From contig JADGJT010000158.1 in NCBI GenBank assembly GCA_027604005.1, positions 838 through 47,030 on the forward strand: a DNA stretch of 46,193 nucleotides, in the 5' to 3' direction. A program made the translations under genes and the position numbers. Positions 1-11,146 of the stretch are shown here, piece by piece (positions within the stretch are counted from its first letter, which is position 1; the number at the start of each line of letters is the position of its first letter). This DNA comes from Dinochytrium kinnereticum (taxonomy: Eukaryota > Chytridiomycota > Chytridiomycetes > Chytridiales > Chytridiaceae). Below the pieces are notes generated by a model. The model was not told the origin of the DNA. It ran no database searches and worked only from the letters and a program-made list of their open reading frames with translations.

Positions 1-909
1 CCGCCCCCCCCCCCCCCCCCCCGGCCTCTGGGGGGGGAAGGAGAGATCTTGCTTGACTGTTCATTAATTAATTATTGTTATTTTATGTTATTATTTCCAT
101 ACTTTTTTTCTCTCCCCTCCCCCTCCTCCTCCTCCTCCTCTCTCTTTTATTTTTTTTATATCGGTTTTTTTTTTCATAGTTCCTTGCTTGACATGCGGGA
201 TGAAAATTGGCGTGGGTGGGGTTCGTTTTCATCCTTCTTGTTCAATCTTTCTTTCTCTCTTTCGTTCTTGATAGTGTGTTGTGGTAGTTTGTTAGTTAGT
301 AGTTTGTTTGTTTTGTTTTGTTTGTTTTGTTTTAACGTACCGAGTTCAAAGCAGTGTTTAATTGTAATAACGAGTTTAATTGATTGATTGGTCATGACCA
401 CCACGTCGGAAACAATTACCATTGGCTTCAGCAAAACCGAACCAAATCAGAAGAAGAAGGCGAAGACGAAGCGAAACGAAACGAAACTGGGGGGGAAGAA
501 GAAGAGAAAAAAAAAACAGACCACACCATATTTATTTCCCTTTCGTTATAATTATTATTTAAAATGGAAAAACCATGCAAACAACTCCCCCCTCGACTTC
601 CCCCCCACTTCCCACCCAATCGGCTGTATGAGGTGCAGGGCATAACCGCGGTCACCAAAAACCAAGGAAGGGATATGAAGGACAAGCAGAGTGGGAACCA
701 CCGAACACCCCCCTCCCCCCTCCAAACCATCCACCACTCAACACCCAGAAACAACACCAGAAAACCAAACGAAAACCAAACCAAAACCAAGAGTGAACCA
801 TTACTTCCCATAACTGCCTCAAAACCCACACATCACCTCACCACCCAAAAACCAAACCACCAAACCACCAAACACCAAAACACCAAAAACCAAAAAATCA
901 ACACAAAAA
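1..909. other. Low-complexity 5' flank
   Basis: The window opens with a run of 19 C at 4-22, followed by T-, CT- and GTTT-rich tracts to about 340 and a strongly purine/CA-rich stretch from about 430 to 909. Open frames here are products of the skewed composition (poly-Ser/Phe, poly-Lys/Thr/Pro) and look like no known protein. The last 200 bases are probably the 5' UTR and promoter of the SNARE gene. I see no RNA gene. Confidence 0.6.
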
Positions 910-2961
910 ATGACCCACTACACCCCCCTCCCAACAACAACCGCCACCCTCCCAAAACCAACCACCACCCTCCCAACCGCACCAACCACCACCCTCACAA
1001 CACCACCCCAAACATGGGACTCCCTAAGACGCCAAGCAAGACAGCTCGAGAACGAGGTTGAGGGACGGCTGGCAACGTTCTCGAGGCTCGGAAGCAGCGG
1101 TGTTGGGTCGAGCTCTGGGTGGGGAGGAGGGGTTGGGGGTGCTGAGAGGGAGGTTGAGGAGTTGTTGAAGAAGGTGAGGAGGAGGTGGGCGGGGAAGGGA
1201 TGGTTAATGGGGAGCGCCCATTTTTTTTTTTCTTTTTCTTCGTTTTTATTCATGTTTTGTTTGGTTGGTTGGTTGGTGGGTGGGTTGGGGAGGGGGAGGG
1301 GGTTGGTTAATGGGAGTTCCTATTTTTTCTCTTTTTCTTCTTTATTCATGTTTTGTTTGTTTGGTGGTGGTTGGTGGTTGGGGGTTGGGGGTGTTAATAA
1401 TGGGAGTTCCTCCCTTCCCCTTTCCCATTCACACCTCCACTCCTCCCATATTTCTCACAGGATATGCCAGAGAGTTTTAAGGGAATGTGTGGAGTTCCCA
1501 GCACCCAAACCACGAATCACAAATCTGACCCTCTCTCTCTCTCCAGCTCACGGAGGTTGTGGACGGGATGTCCTGTTGCTTGGACGGTCCAATGACGACA
1601 GTCTCGAATCCACCGATGATGCACATGCTTCAACGTCACCGTGACATACTGTATGATTTCTCAAAGGAGTTCAAGAAGACCAAGGTGAGGGGTTTGTTTT
1701 CTTTTTTTTCCGCGTTGACGGGTTGGAGTTGTTCGAGGAGGTTGATTGTTTGGGGAGAAAAGGGGGGGTGGGAGTGAGGGGGTAATTGTTATAGCGCAAG
1801 AAAAGAAGAAAGGAAAAAAAGAAAGAAATCAATCAGCAATCAAACGAACCCATTTCAATGGATTCCACCCACCCCACAACTCCACCCTAACCAACCAACC
1901 CTCAAACCAAAAAAAAAACCAAAAACAGGCAAACATATCAGCGGCAAGAGACCACTCGGAGCTGCTTGGATCCATTCATGATGAGATCAAGTTGAGTCGC
2001 TTGTGATGTTTTTGGTTGTGTGCGGCCGGGGAGGAGGGGGAGGGGAAATGGATGCGAAACGAGTTTTTTGATTTATTTTAATTGTTTTTTGTTTGTTGCT
2101 TTTTGAACAGCTCTTACAAACCTGATAACGTTGAAGACCGTTTGCTGAATGAGAGAGGAAAGATTGATAATTCGCATAGTCTTGCGGATCTTGTTTTGGA
2201 GTGAGTGTTTCTTTTTTTTTTTTGTGTGTTGTTTTTTTTCATTTTTTTGTTGTTTGGGTCGTTGCGGGTTTGTTTTTTGTTTTTTGTTTTTTGTTTGGTT
2301 GTTGTTTGGTGTATTTTTTTTTGGGGGGGGGGGGTGGAGGTTGGAAAGTTGACGCGAAACGCAAAACCGTTACCGAATTGGGGTGGGTTGCAAGGGGATG
2401 GATGGAGTTTCACGAAAGGCTCAAAAAAAAATAGTGCCCTCCCCCACCTTTTTTTTTGTTTGTTGGTTTCTCCTTTTGCCGTTTTGTCAAACCTCATCAT
2501 CAATCCCACCTTCAATAGACAAGCTTACGAAACAAGAGAAGCCCTCAACGCTCAAGGCAAGCTTCTGTTCGGGACCCGCGGTAGAATCATGGCAACATTA
2601 AGTACGGCTTCCTTTCCCCCTAACCCCGCTTCCCCCTCCCCCATGCCGCGTTTCATCCAAACTTATATAAAAAAAAAATTATATTTCCTGCTCTGATTCT
2701 TTCATTCCCCCCCTTCCCCACCCCTCTTCCTTTCCCCTCCCCATGCCACGTTTTCCAAAATCTTTATTGAAAAAAAAAAATTATTATACTTCCTGACTCT
2801 TATTCCTTCATTCATTTCTTTTCTGGTTCACGACAGCCAAATTCCCCATCATCAACAACCTCATGACAAGGATCAACAGCAAGAAGCGAAAGGACACGAT
2901 CGTGCTCGCGGGGGTGATTAGCGTGTGTATCTGTTTTCTCATCTGGTTCATGTTTGGGTGA
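910..2961 (+). CDS. GOS1: Golgi SNARE, Gos1/GOSR1 family
   Basis: A Qb-SNARE of the Golgi, expected to act in ER-Golgi and intra-Golgi vesicle fusion. I model six exons: 910-1173, 1547-1684, 1929-2002, 2111-2200, 2519-2601 and 2837-2961, giving 257 aa, close to the roughly 250 aa of GOSR1. The family N-terminus WDSLRRQARQLENEVEGRL is visible near residue 36, followed by LTEVVDGMS, the HRDILYDFSKEFKKTKANI segment, a SNARE helix running into EALNAQGKLLFGTRGRI, and a C-terminal anchor of about 20 hydrophobic residues after NSKKRKD. All introns are GT-AG. The first 35 residues are a Thr/Pro-rich extension absent from typical GOSR1, and 910 is the only upstream ATG in frame. The family assignment is strong; the exon 3 donor (TT/GTGATG) is weak and less certain. 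Confidence 0.9.
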
Positions 2962-3582
2962 TCTTTTTTTGGATGGTTTGCCATATTATTTTAGTTTTCC
3001 TCCTTTTTCCTGGGGGAGGGGGGGGGTTGGGGTACGCTATGAAGTCTGATGTGCGCGGGGGGTGGTGCCACCGTATTTTGTCAATGATACCTCTTTGTTG
3101 TTAAACCTTTTTCTTCTTATCCACCTCCGTTTTGGGCAATCATGCACACCTCGGCGATCCATACCCCCATCACAATCCCTCACCCCATTGATTTCATCTT
3201 TGGAATCGACCCGCTTCATCTTGTATCGTCTCTTGTCCCCCAACACGCTTGCAGAATCGCATCATTGGCTTTCTTTCACAATCATTAAACCTTTGACGTG
3301 GGGGCGGGGGGGTCCCCTCCTGATTTTAAGGGGTAAAGGGGGGTTGTGGTGAAGTTTGCTCTATACCTCTCTGGTGGTCAAGGAAAATGAAGAGGTTATT
3401 GCGTCTCAGCTGTCTTGACAATGTTCTCCTTTATCCCCAAAACAAGCATTTCCTTTTGTGCACTTGGGATTGTCAGAACATTTGGCTTAGGGATATGAAA
3501 AGTAAGCGGTTGCCCAGAGACCGTCCATCGACTAGGGGTGGTGATGGTTAAGAGGCACATTCCGTAGTTCACCCTCCCAATC
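2962..3582. other. Intergenic, GOS1 to first carboxypeptidase
   Basis: G-runs at about 3013-3029 and 3301-3313 flank AT-rich sequence. No coding signal. A TATGAAAAG stretch at 3494-3502 lies about 90 bases before the start codon of the next gene and could serve as its TATA element. Confidence 0.4.
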
Positions 3583-5625
3583 ATGATCTCCCTCACGAAA
3601 CTTGCGTCAATTCTCGTTGCTGGGGTAACAGCTGTTGGTTGTGCGCCTGCATCAACGACAAAGGAGAGGTACAGAGACAACAAAGTGTATCGATTTGAGG
3701 TGAAGTCAATAGCGCAGGCAAACATTGTCGCAGGAGTTCTCGAGGTCAGCCATTATAATTAATTACTGTTTGTGTTTGGTGGTTCGAGATCCATCCTCAA
3801 CGCTTTCCTCCTCGCCACCGCCTGCAGAGATACGCCGAGTTTGACATTGACAACTGGAGTCATGGTGTTAAAGGGATGGTTGACATTCGCATCCCAGACT
3901 CTGTTGTGGCGATGGTGAAGAACGATCTCTTTGATGTCCTCCCCAGCAAAATCCTCATCGCGGATGTTCAGGCTCGGTTGAATGAGGAAAAGGAATTCAT
4001 GAAAAGGACTTCCTTCCTGCTTGAACGGGAGCTTGCTGCGAAGCCTGATGCTGTTATCACGGCGGATCAGGTGTTCAGCGATTACCAGGACACTTTCACC
4101 CTATTGGCTTTCATGAAGGGTCTTCCTGGAGCCACCCCCTTCACGATTGGAAAGTCTTTTCTCGGTGATGATATCTCTGGAATCAAGTTGGGGTGTGGAC
4201 CCAAATCGATAGTGTTTCACGGTGGCATTCATGCTCGGTTCGTTCATGCTCCACATCCTTCATTTCGATCTCCCCTATTAACACTGTTTCCTTTTCCGTT
4301 CCACATAAAGTGAATGGATCAGCCCTGCGGTCACCACCTACCTTGCAAACTTTCTTGCCACCGATCCAAGCGCTTCCATACTTTTAAAGCAGTTCACTTT
4401 CCACATCGTTCCCGTCCTCAATGTCGACGGGTATGCTTACACTCACTCCACCGATCGTCTTTGGAGAAAGAATATGCAGCCAAACCCCAACTCCACCTGC
4501 CTTGGAACAGACCCCAACAGGAACTGGTAAGAGCCTTCAACGAGTTTATTTTTTTGTTTTTTTCGCTATCGTTTTTAGGCTACATTGAAATTCATAACTT
4601 AGGGGCGTCGGTTGGTCGTTGCCGGGCGCAAGCGCTCAACCTTGCTCCCCAGCTTACCACGGTAAACCCAACCCACACACACACCATCCCCAAAAATATC
4701 TCATGCAGTCTCTTTCCAGGCGCCTCACCCTTTTCCGCACCAGAGTCAAGGGCAATGGCGGACTACATCTTGTCTTTAGGAAACGTTGTTTCGTACATGG
4801 ATTTCCACTCGTACTCCCAGCTTTGGCTTTTCCCTAACGGTCACAGTTGCGATCAGTTGATCAAGGATTATGCAGTTGTCAATGCTGGTGGAGAAAAGGC
4901 TGTTGCTGCTTTGAGGGCGGTCCATGGGACTGAGTTTTTGAATGGGGATTCTTGCAATACCATTTATCAGGGTTGGTTGAACGGTGTTTCTATTTATTTT
5001 TTTCTTTTCCCCATGTATGTGTGGGTGGGAGGTTTGGTCACCTACCTCAATCCTTTCCTAAACTTTTTCTTCTTTCGTGTTGATGAATCAGCGTCTGGCA
5101 CCTCCATCGACTGGTAAGTCATTTTCGACGCTCTTCAAATCCTCATTCACACACTATAATAATAATTTAAAAAAAATCCGTTCAAACATTCGCAGGGTCT
5201 ACAACGTCGCCAACGTCACTTATGCTTACACCGCCGAACTTCGCGATACGGGTAACTTTGGATTCGAGCTTCCCGCTGACCAAATCATTCCCACCGGTCA
5301 AGAAGTCCAAGCTGCGATGGTCGCTCTGTGGGGGTACGTTTCCGATCAGGTTTACGGCATCCCCTCCACAACCACCACCTCGACGCCAACCTCCACAACC
5401 TCTTCAACGACCACATCTCCTCCATCTGCACCACTCACAACCACGTCCGTTCCAACAGCTGTGGCGGCATGCATCCACAGTGCATGTGATACGGGGGCGC
5501 CACTTGCGGCGATCTGCGATGTGTGCGTTGGGAAGATTGTCGCGGTGGATGCCTACTGTGGAAGCATGGGATGGGACATGCTGTGCGTTCGGAAGGTGGG
5601 CAGCGTGTGCGGGGTGTCGTGTTGA
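3583..5625 (+). CDS. Secreted A-type metallocarboxypeptidase with Cys-rich C-terminal module (M14 copy 1)
   Basis: A zinc carboxypeptidase (peptidase family M14A) that trims C-terminal residues of peptides, probably extracellular. Seven exons: 3583-3744, 3828-4237, 4311-4526, 4603-4661, 4720-4971, 5092-5113 and 5196-5625; 516 aa. Residues 1 to about 20 form a signal peptide. An M14 propeptide follows (RDNKVYRFEV to ADVQARLNEE). Zinc ligands are H189 and E192 (HAREW) and H312 ([10 protein letters not shown]); substrate-binding DRLWRKN and DPNRNW and the catalytic glutamate E388 (ELRDTG) are present. The residue matching specificity position 255 is Ile (TSIDW), as in carboxypeptidase A, so hydrophobic C-terminal residues are the likely substrates. 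After the catalytic domain come a Thr/Ser-rich linker and a module of eight cysteines. Unlike copies 2 and 3, there is no intron before the RIPD motif. First of four tandem copies. The exon 4 acceptor (4601-4602) was chosen by homology. Confidence 0.9.
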
Positions 5626-5956
5626 GCGCGATGGCCGGTTAATTGTTTACGTAAAAGAAAGAAAGAAGCAATAAAAAAATTAAAGAAAAAGACGCGTTCA
5701 TGGAACCACGAAAAAAAAAAAAAAAAAAAAAAGAAGTTGAGTCTGTCGCACTGGATGCGCCCAAATGCCTGACTTGGCCTTAAAAGGAAAAGGTGTCGCA
5801 GATAAGGCGAGCAGCATGGGCAGAGGTCAAAGCTCGAGACCCAAGGGCGTCCATCAGAAAAACTGCCTCCCATTCATCCATTCCTTGCCTGACCCCGTCA
5901 CCTCTTGAAGGCCTCATCACATCACACCCCGTACCTTTCACGCACTGACTGCACCG
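5626..5956. other. Intergenic, M14 copies 1-2
   Basis: Holds the 3' end of copy 1 and the promoter of copy 2. A homopolymer of about 22 A lies at 5710-5731. No gene seen. Confidence 0.4.
5670..5675 (+). terminator. Probable polyadenylation signal of M14 copy 1
   Basis: An AATAAA hexamer lies 45 bases after the stop codon of the first carboxypeptidase, in A-rich sequence. Suggestive only. Confidence 0.35.
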
Positions 5957-8121
5957 ATGGTCTCTTTCGTTAAACTCGCTGCACTGGTTGTCGCTGCCGC
6001 CTCTGCCGTGTCGGCCTTCGCCACGGAGAATTACAGGAACAACAAGGTTTATAGGTTTGAGGTCAAGTCTGTTGAGCAGGCTGCTCATGTCCAGTCGGTG
6101 CTGAATGTGAGTTTATTATTCCTTTTGCCTTCCGTCTTGTTGCTCTCTCTCAAAAGCTGACCTCTCCTTCCTGCAAATACCTTTCTTCTGCAGAAATACT
6201 CTCATCTGGCTATCGATAACTGGAGCCATGGTGTCAAGGGAAACGTCGATATCATGTAATTGTTGGCCCTTACCGCATTCTTCTGCATGTTTTCTATTTC
6301 CACATTCCTCTGTTTATGAACTCTCTTCACACCCTTAACCCTTCAAAGGATCCCCGATGCTGCCGTCGCAACCCTCAAGAACGAGCTCTTCGACATCATC
6401 CCCAGCACCGTCTTCATCGAGGATGTCAAGGCCCGCCTTGACGAAGAAAAGGCGTTCATGTCAAAAAACTCTTTTAAACTTCAAGGCATGCTCGCTGCCA
6501 ACCCTGAGACCGTCATCACTGCTGAGCAGGTGTTCAGCGACTACCAAGACCTCGCCACCATCGTCGCTTTCATGAAGAACCTTCCCGGGGCTACCCAGTT
6601 CTCAGTTGGAAAGTCCTGGTTGAAGGCTGATATCCCTGGTTTCAAGATAGGCACCGGGCCAAAGTCCATCATCTTTCACGGTGGTATTCATGCTCGGTAT
6701 GAAATCTGTGTACATGACCTCTCCAGTCCATCTGAACTTTTGCTTCTTTCTTAAAGTGAGTGGATCAGTGTCGCCGTGTCAACCTACTTGGCCAACTTTC
6801 TGGCCACTGACCCCACTGCTGCCAAACTTCGCGAGCAGTTCACCTTTCACATCGTTCCCGTGCTCAACGTCGACGGATACGCCTACACTCGCTCCACTAA
6901 TCGTCTGTGGAGGAAGAACTTGCAGCGAAACCCTGGTTCCATCTGCCTGGGAACTGACCCCAACAGGAACTGGTAAGAAGATCAATACGCTATTCTTTCC
7001 TCAGATGCTTTACTATACCTGTACCTTATTTTAATGGTCCTTTTTCCCTAGGGACTTCGGATGGTCCCTTCCCGGTGCAAGTGGCAACCCCTGTGATGAA
7101 GTTTACTATGGTAACCTCTATGAATCGTGACTATTTAATAACCCACTTTTCCCTGCATAGGTTCCGGCCCATTCTCAACCCCTGAAGCAAGAGCGATGGC
7201 CAACTACATTCTGTCAGTTGGCAACGCCGTCTCTTACATGGACTTTCATGCATACTCTCAACTCTGGCTGTTCCCTAACGGCTACACTTGCGATACCCTC
7301 ATTAAGGACTATGCTTCTGTCAAGGCTGGTGGTGAGAAGGCCGTTGAGGCTCTTGCGGCAGTTCATGGGAACTACTTTGTGAACGGTGATGTCTGCAACA
7401 CGATCTATCAGGGTTAGTATTCGGTTGTGTCTCCCCTCATGTCTTCTCCACTACTATGCTGATTTTCTTCTCTCATTACCTACTGTCGTCTCTTTCAACA
7501 GCCTCCGGCTCATCCATTGACTGGTAAGCATCTCCTCCTCCTTACCTTTGTTGAAATCATCATCTAACTTTAGATTGTAACAGGGCTTACAACGTCGCGA
7601 ATGTCACCTACACATACACCGCCGAGCTCCGCGACACCGGCAAGTACGGCTTCGAGCTCCCCGCCAACCAGATCATCCCTGCCGGCGAGGAGATCCAGGC
7701 CGCCATGGTCGCTCTCTGGGAGTACGTTGCCGAGCAGGTCTACAACACCGGCACACCGACATCAACCTCAACATCTGAGCCCACCACGGTCATAGTTCCT
7801 ACCGCTACGACTACTGTAGTTGTTGTTCCCACCGCCACCTCAACGACAACAATCGCTGTCCCAACCACATCATCAACCATCACAGAGGCCCCTGTCTCCA
7901 CCTCGACAACGACCACAGTGGTTGCCCCCACAACCACAGCGACCCCAGTCCCAACCCCAGTTGGTTGCGTCCACAGCAAGTGCCAGATTGGTTCCGCGCT
8001 TGGCGCATCTTGCGACGCCTGTGTTGGACAGATTGTCGCGGCGGATGCTTACTGCGGAACAGTTGCCTGGGATCCTAGCTGCGTTGCAAAGGTCAAGAGT
8101 GTGTGCGGGTTGAATTGCTAG
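5957..8121 (+). CDS. Secreted A-type metallocarboxypeptidase with Cys-rich C-terminal module (M14 copy 2)
   Basis: The largest of the four paralogues at 548 aa. Eight exons: 5957-6106, 6194-6255, 6349-6696, 6757-6972, 7052-7110, 7161-7412, 7502-7523 and 7584-8121. Signal peptide about 1-20 (MVSFVKLAALVVAAASAVSA), M14 propeptide, then the catalytic domain with zinc ligands H185/E188 and H308, Tyr361 (TIYQASG), Ile368 at the CPA specificity position (SSIDW) and catalytic E384. The linker is longer than in copies 1 and 3: about 70 residues of Thr, Val, Ala and Pro, probably heavily O-glycosylated. It ends in the same eight-cysteine module (spacing C-x4-C-x9-C-x2-C-x10-C-x8-C-x7-C-x3-C). In copies 1-3 introns cut the codons for Arg of HARE, Trp of NRNW, Gly before GSGPF, Ala of QASG and Trp of SIDW. 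An extra intron before IPDA gives Met where the others have Arg. Confidence 0.92.
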
Positions 8122-9051
8122 TTCTTTGGAGATGAAGGCGGTGGTTGTTTTTTTTTTTTTGTGTTTTTGGGTTTGGGGAGGGGTCTTTATCTTTTCTTAC
8201 TTTATGGCCCAATATACCCGACCTACCGGGTTTGGGTTCTGATGCTGGATTTCTCCTGCCTCATATACGTACAGATGTTGATGCTTCCGTTGAGGCGTGG
8301 ATAGCGCTCTGTGGTTGAAAAAAAGTAGACTTAGAATGTACTCCACATGTGGCCAGCATCAATCACTCCCATCTCATCAAAAATCCGGCTCCCCACACCT
8401 GCTGCATCATCAAAGCAACACCGGATTCAATGCCATGCAGACTTCCATAACGGTCAGAGGTTCCACCGATAACGCGAATGATCGTCCATCGGCCGTCAGC
8501 CAACGCGGACTTTGGTCTCCACATTTCTCCAAAAACTCGAGCGCGTTGACCTTCCTGTTTAGGCTGGCTGGGGTGGATGGTTCCAAAGACCTTATAAGAG
8601 CTGGTTGGTGTAGCCCACTGAATATGAATTTCATTTCGATGTCCGAACCCACCAACCACTCATTCGATGGAGACACACTCATCCCCAGGCCCCGTCAAAG
8701 GCGGGACGCGTCGTCTCACACGTAAGTAAATCGATACGCGTCCTCTTCCGCGATGCTTGATTCCGACTAGCGAGATGGCACTCCTCGGTCTGGCTTACAG
8801 GACTGGGGATTGCGGGCGGGGCTTCCAACGCGGTTTCTTACCCCACTATCCATTGGGGGGTGACCAGGTATGGATGAATTGCATGGAGTATGAATGTAAT
8901 AAGCAACTCTTCTTTCTCACCTTATCTAATGAGTGCCTTGAACGATCCTCTCTATATAAAAAAGCTCTTGATGCAGCTAGTTCCGCACTGATCTCCTCCC
9001 CATTTCCTTTCTCTGCCAAAGGATCGTTTCCTCAGTGCCTCATCTCCAACA
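8122..9051. other. Intergenic, M14 copies 2-3
   Basis: About 930 bases with no gene I can identify. Open frames overlap on both strands between 8297 and 8725 (up to 142 codons) but none matches a family I recognise and no splice-linked extension is obvious. A T-run lies at about 8150-8161. The final 100 bases form the promoter of copy 3. Confidence 0.4.
8953..8960 (+). promoter_or_regulatory. TATA box of M14 copy 3
   Basis: A clean TATATAAA lies 92 bases before the start codon at 9052, a plausible spacing for a eukaryotic core promoter. The fourth copy has a similar element at a similar distance. Confidence 0.5.
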
Positions 9052-11146
9052 ATGGTTTCATTCACAAAGCTCGCTACTCTCCTCGTTGCTGGGGCATCTG
9101 CTGTCTCGGCCGCCCTTCCCACGTTCTCTCCTAACTTGAGGTACAAGAACAACAAGGTTTACAGGTTCAACGTTCAGAGCGTTGAGCATGCTGAGCTCGT
9201 TCAGGCTGTTCTTGAGGTGCTGCTTTTTTCTGGGTTTTTTTCCTTCCTGTTGTTCTTTTGCTGGTTACATTTGCAACTGCTATAAGAATCGAGTGGAACT
9301 GTTCGTGGTATTTCAATTAACTTTCGTGGATGGTTTTTATAGAAATATGCCAACCTAGACATTGACAACTGGAGCCATAGCTTGAAGGGCGATGTTGACA
9401 TTAGGTTAGTGTATTTGATTGATATTACTGGATATTTCAAGGCTAACATCTTTCCATGCCAGGATCCCCGACGCTGCCGTCTCAGCCCTGAAACAAGAGC
9501 TTTTCGACGTGATCCCCAACACCATCTTTATCTCGGATGTCCAAGCTCGTCTTGACGAAGAAAGGGCCTTCATGTCCAATAACTCTTTCAAGCTTGAGCA
9601 GATGCTCGCAGCTTCGCCTGAGGCTATCGTCACCGCCGCTCAGGTATTCAGCGATTACCAGGACCTCTCCACCCTCGTTGCTTTCTTCCAGACTCTCCCT
9701 GGTGGAACGCAGTTCTCGATCGGCAAGAGTCACCTTGGGGCTGATATACCTGGATTCAAGTTTGGGACTGGACCAAAGTCCATTGTGTTCCATGGAGGTA
9801 TTCATGCTCGGTTAGTGTGATGGGATCCATTTCTTTGTTACTCTTGAAAGGGTTCTTCATGTTTTCCTTATTGCTTACGGTATGAACAGTGAGTGGATCA
9901 GCCCGGCAGTCACGACCTACCTTGCCAACTTCCTGGCCACGGACCCTGCCGCCGCAAAGTTCCTCAGCCTGTTCACCTTCCACATCATCCCAGTTTTGAA
10001 CGTGGATGGATACGCTTACACGCGTTCTAACGACCGTCTGTGGCGAAAGAACCGCCAGCCGAACGCCGGATCATCTTGCGTTGGAACTGACCCTAACCGA
10101 AACTGGTTAGTTCTTCTTGTCCTTTTTTTTTTTTTTTGAAGGGAGGTCCCTTTACCTAACTCTTAATGCTAAAGGAACTATGCCTGGTCCAAGCCTGGCG
10201 CAAGTGGTAGCGCATGCTCCGACACCTTTTACGGTACCAAAGCCTGTCATTACTCTCCTTTTCTAAACTTCTCTCTTACGATTCAGGCTCGGCCCCCTTT
10301 TCCGCTCCGGAACCAAAGGCCATGTCCAACTACATCACCTCGCTGGGCAACGTGGTTTCTTACATTGATTTCCACTCCTACTCGCAGCTTTGGCTCTTCC
10401 CGAACGGCTACTCTTGCTCTGTTTTGATCAAGGATTACGCTTCTGTTAAAGCGGCCGGTGATAAGGCTGTTGCGGCGTTGAAGGCTATCAACGGGAAGAC
10501 GTTCACCAACGGTGACTCCTGCAACACTATTTACCAAGGTTGGCTTCTTCGCGAGCTCTTTTCGCTTTCTGGTTTACCTAAACTTAACGCCGTACTTTCT
10601 TTTTTCTGATAATCTGCTGCGAAACAGCCTCCGGCTCTTCTATTGACTGGTAACTATCCCTCTTCCCGTTCTTCTTGAAATCATGAGTTAACTTGACTTT
10701 ATATTAGGGCTTACAACGTCGCTAACGTCACCTACACCTACACTGTCGAACTCCGCGACACTGGCACCTACGGCTTCCAGCTCCCTGCCAACCAGATCAT
10801 TCCCTCTGGTCAAGAAACCCAGGCTGGTGTCGTCGCTCTTTGGGAGTACGTAGCTGCCGCCGTTTACGGATCCCCCACGACCACTATCACCACTCAGACC
10901 TCCACCGTCAGCGGCCCGACCTCCACTGTCGCTCCTCCGGTGACCACTACCACCACCGCTAGCGCTACCCCGACCACCACCGTAGCCCCTTGCGCTCATG
11001 ACAAGTGCGTTCAAGGTGTGGCTTTGAAGGCAGCTTGTGATTCTTGCGTTTCCCAGATCATTGCTGCAGACCCATACTGCGGGTCTACCCGGTGGGATTC
11101 CATCTGTGTTGGGCAGGTTAAGAGCGTTTGTGCTATTACCTGCTAA
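9052..11146 (+). CDS. Secreted A-type metallocarboxypeptidase with Cys-rich C-terminal module (M14 copy 3)
   Basis: 520 aa from eight exons: 9052-9216, 9343-9404, 9463-9810, 9890-10105, 10175-10233, 10287-10538, 10628-10649 and 10708-11146, the same architecture as copy 2. Signal peptide ([20 protein letters not shown]), then a propeptide beginning at YKNNKVYRF. Zinc ligands H190/E193 and H313, catalytic E389, Ile at the 255-equivalent, and the pair of Cys around GTDPNRNW typical of carboxypeptidase A are all present. The Thr/Pro/Val linker is about 35 residues. The C-terminal module starts at CAHDKC and includes [13 protein letters not shown]. All residues needed for activity are intact, so this should be a functional enzyme. 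Confidence 0.92.

Noticed and set aside
49..829. ORFs rich in Phe/Ser/Lys/Pro at the window start
   Set aside because: Composition follows homopolymer and dinucleotide skew, not protein-like sequence.
3770..3800. GGTTCGAGATCC, resembling a tRNA T-arm
   Set aside because: It lies in an intron of M14 copy 1 and no cloverleaf can be formed around it.
8297..8725. Possible gene on either strand between M14 copies 2 and 3
   Set aside because: Overlapping frames on both strands, no recognised family, no supporting splice structure.
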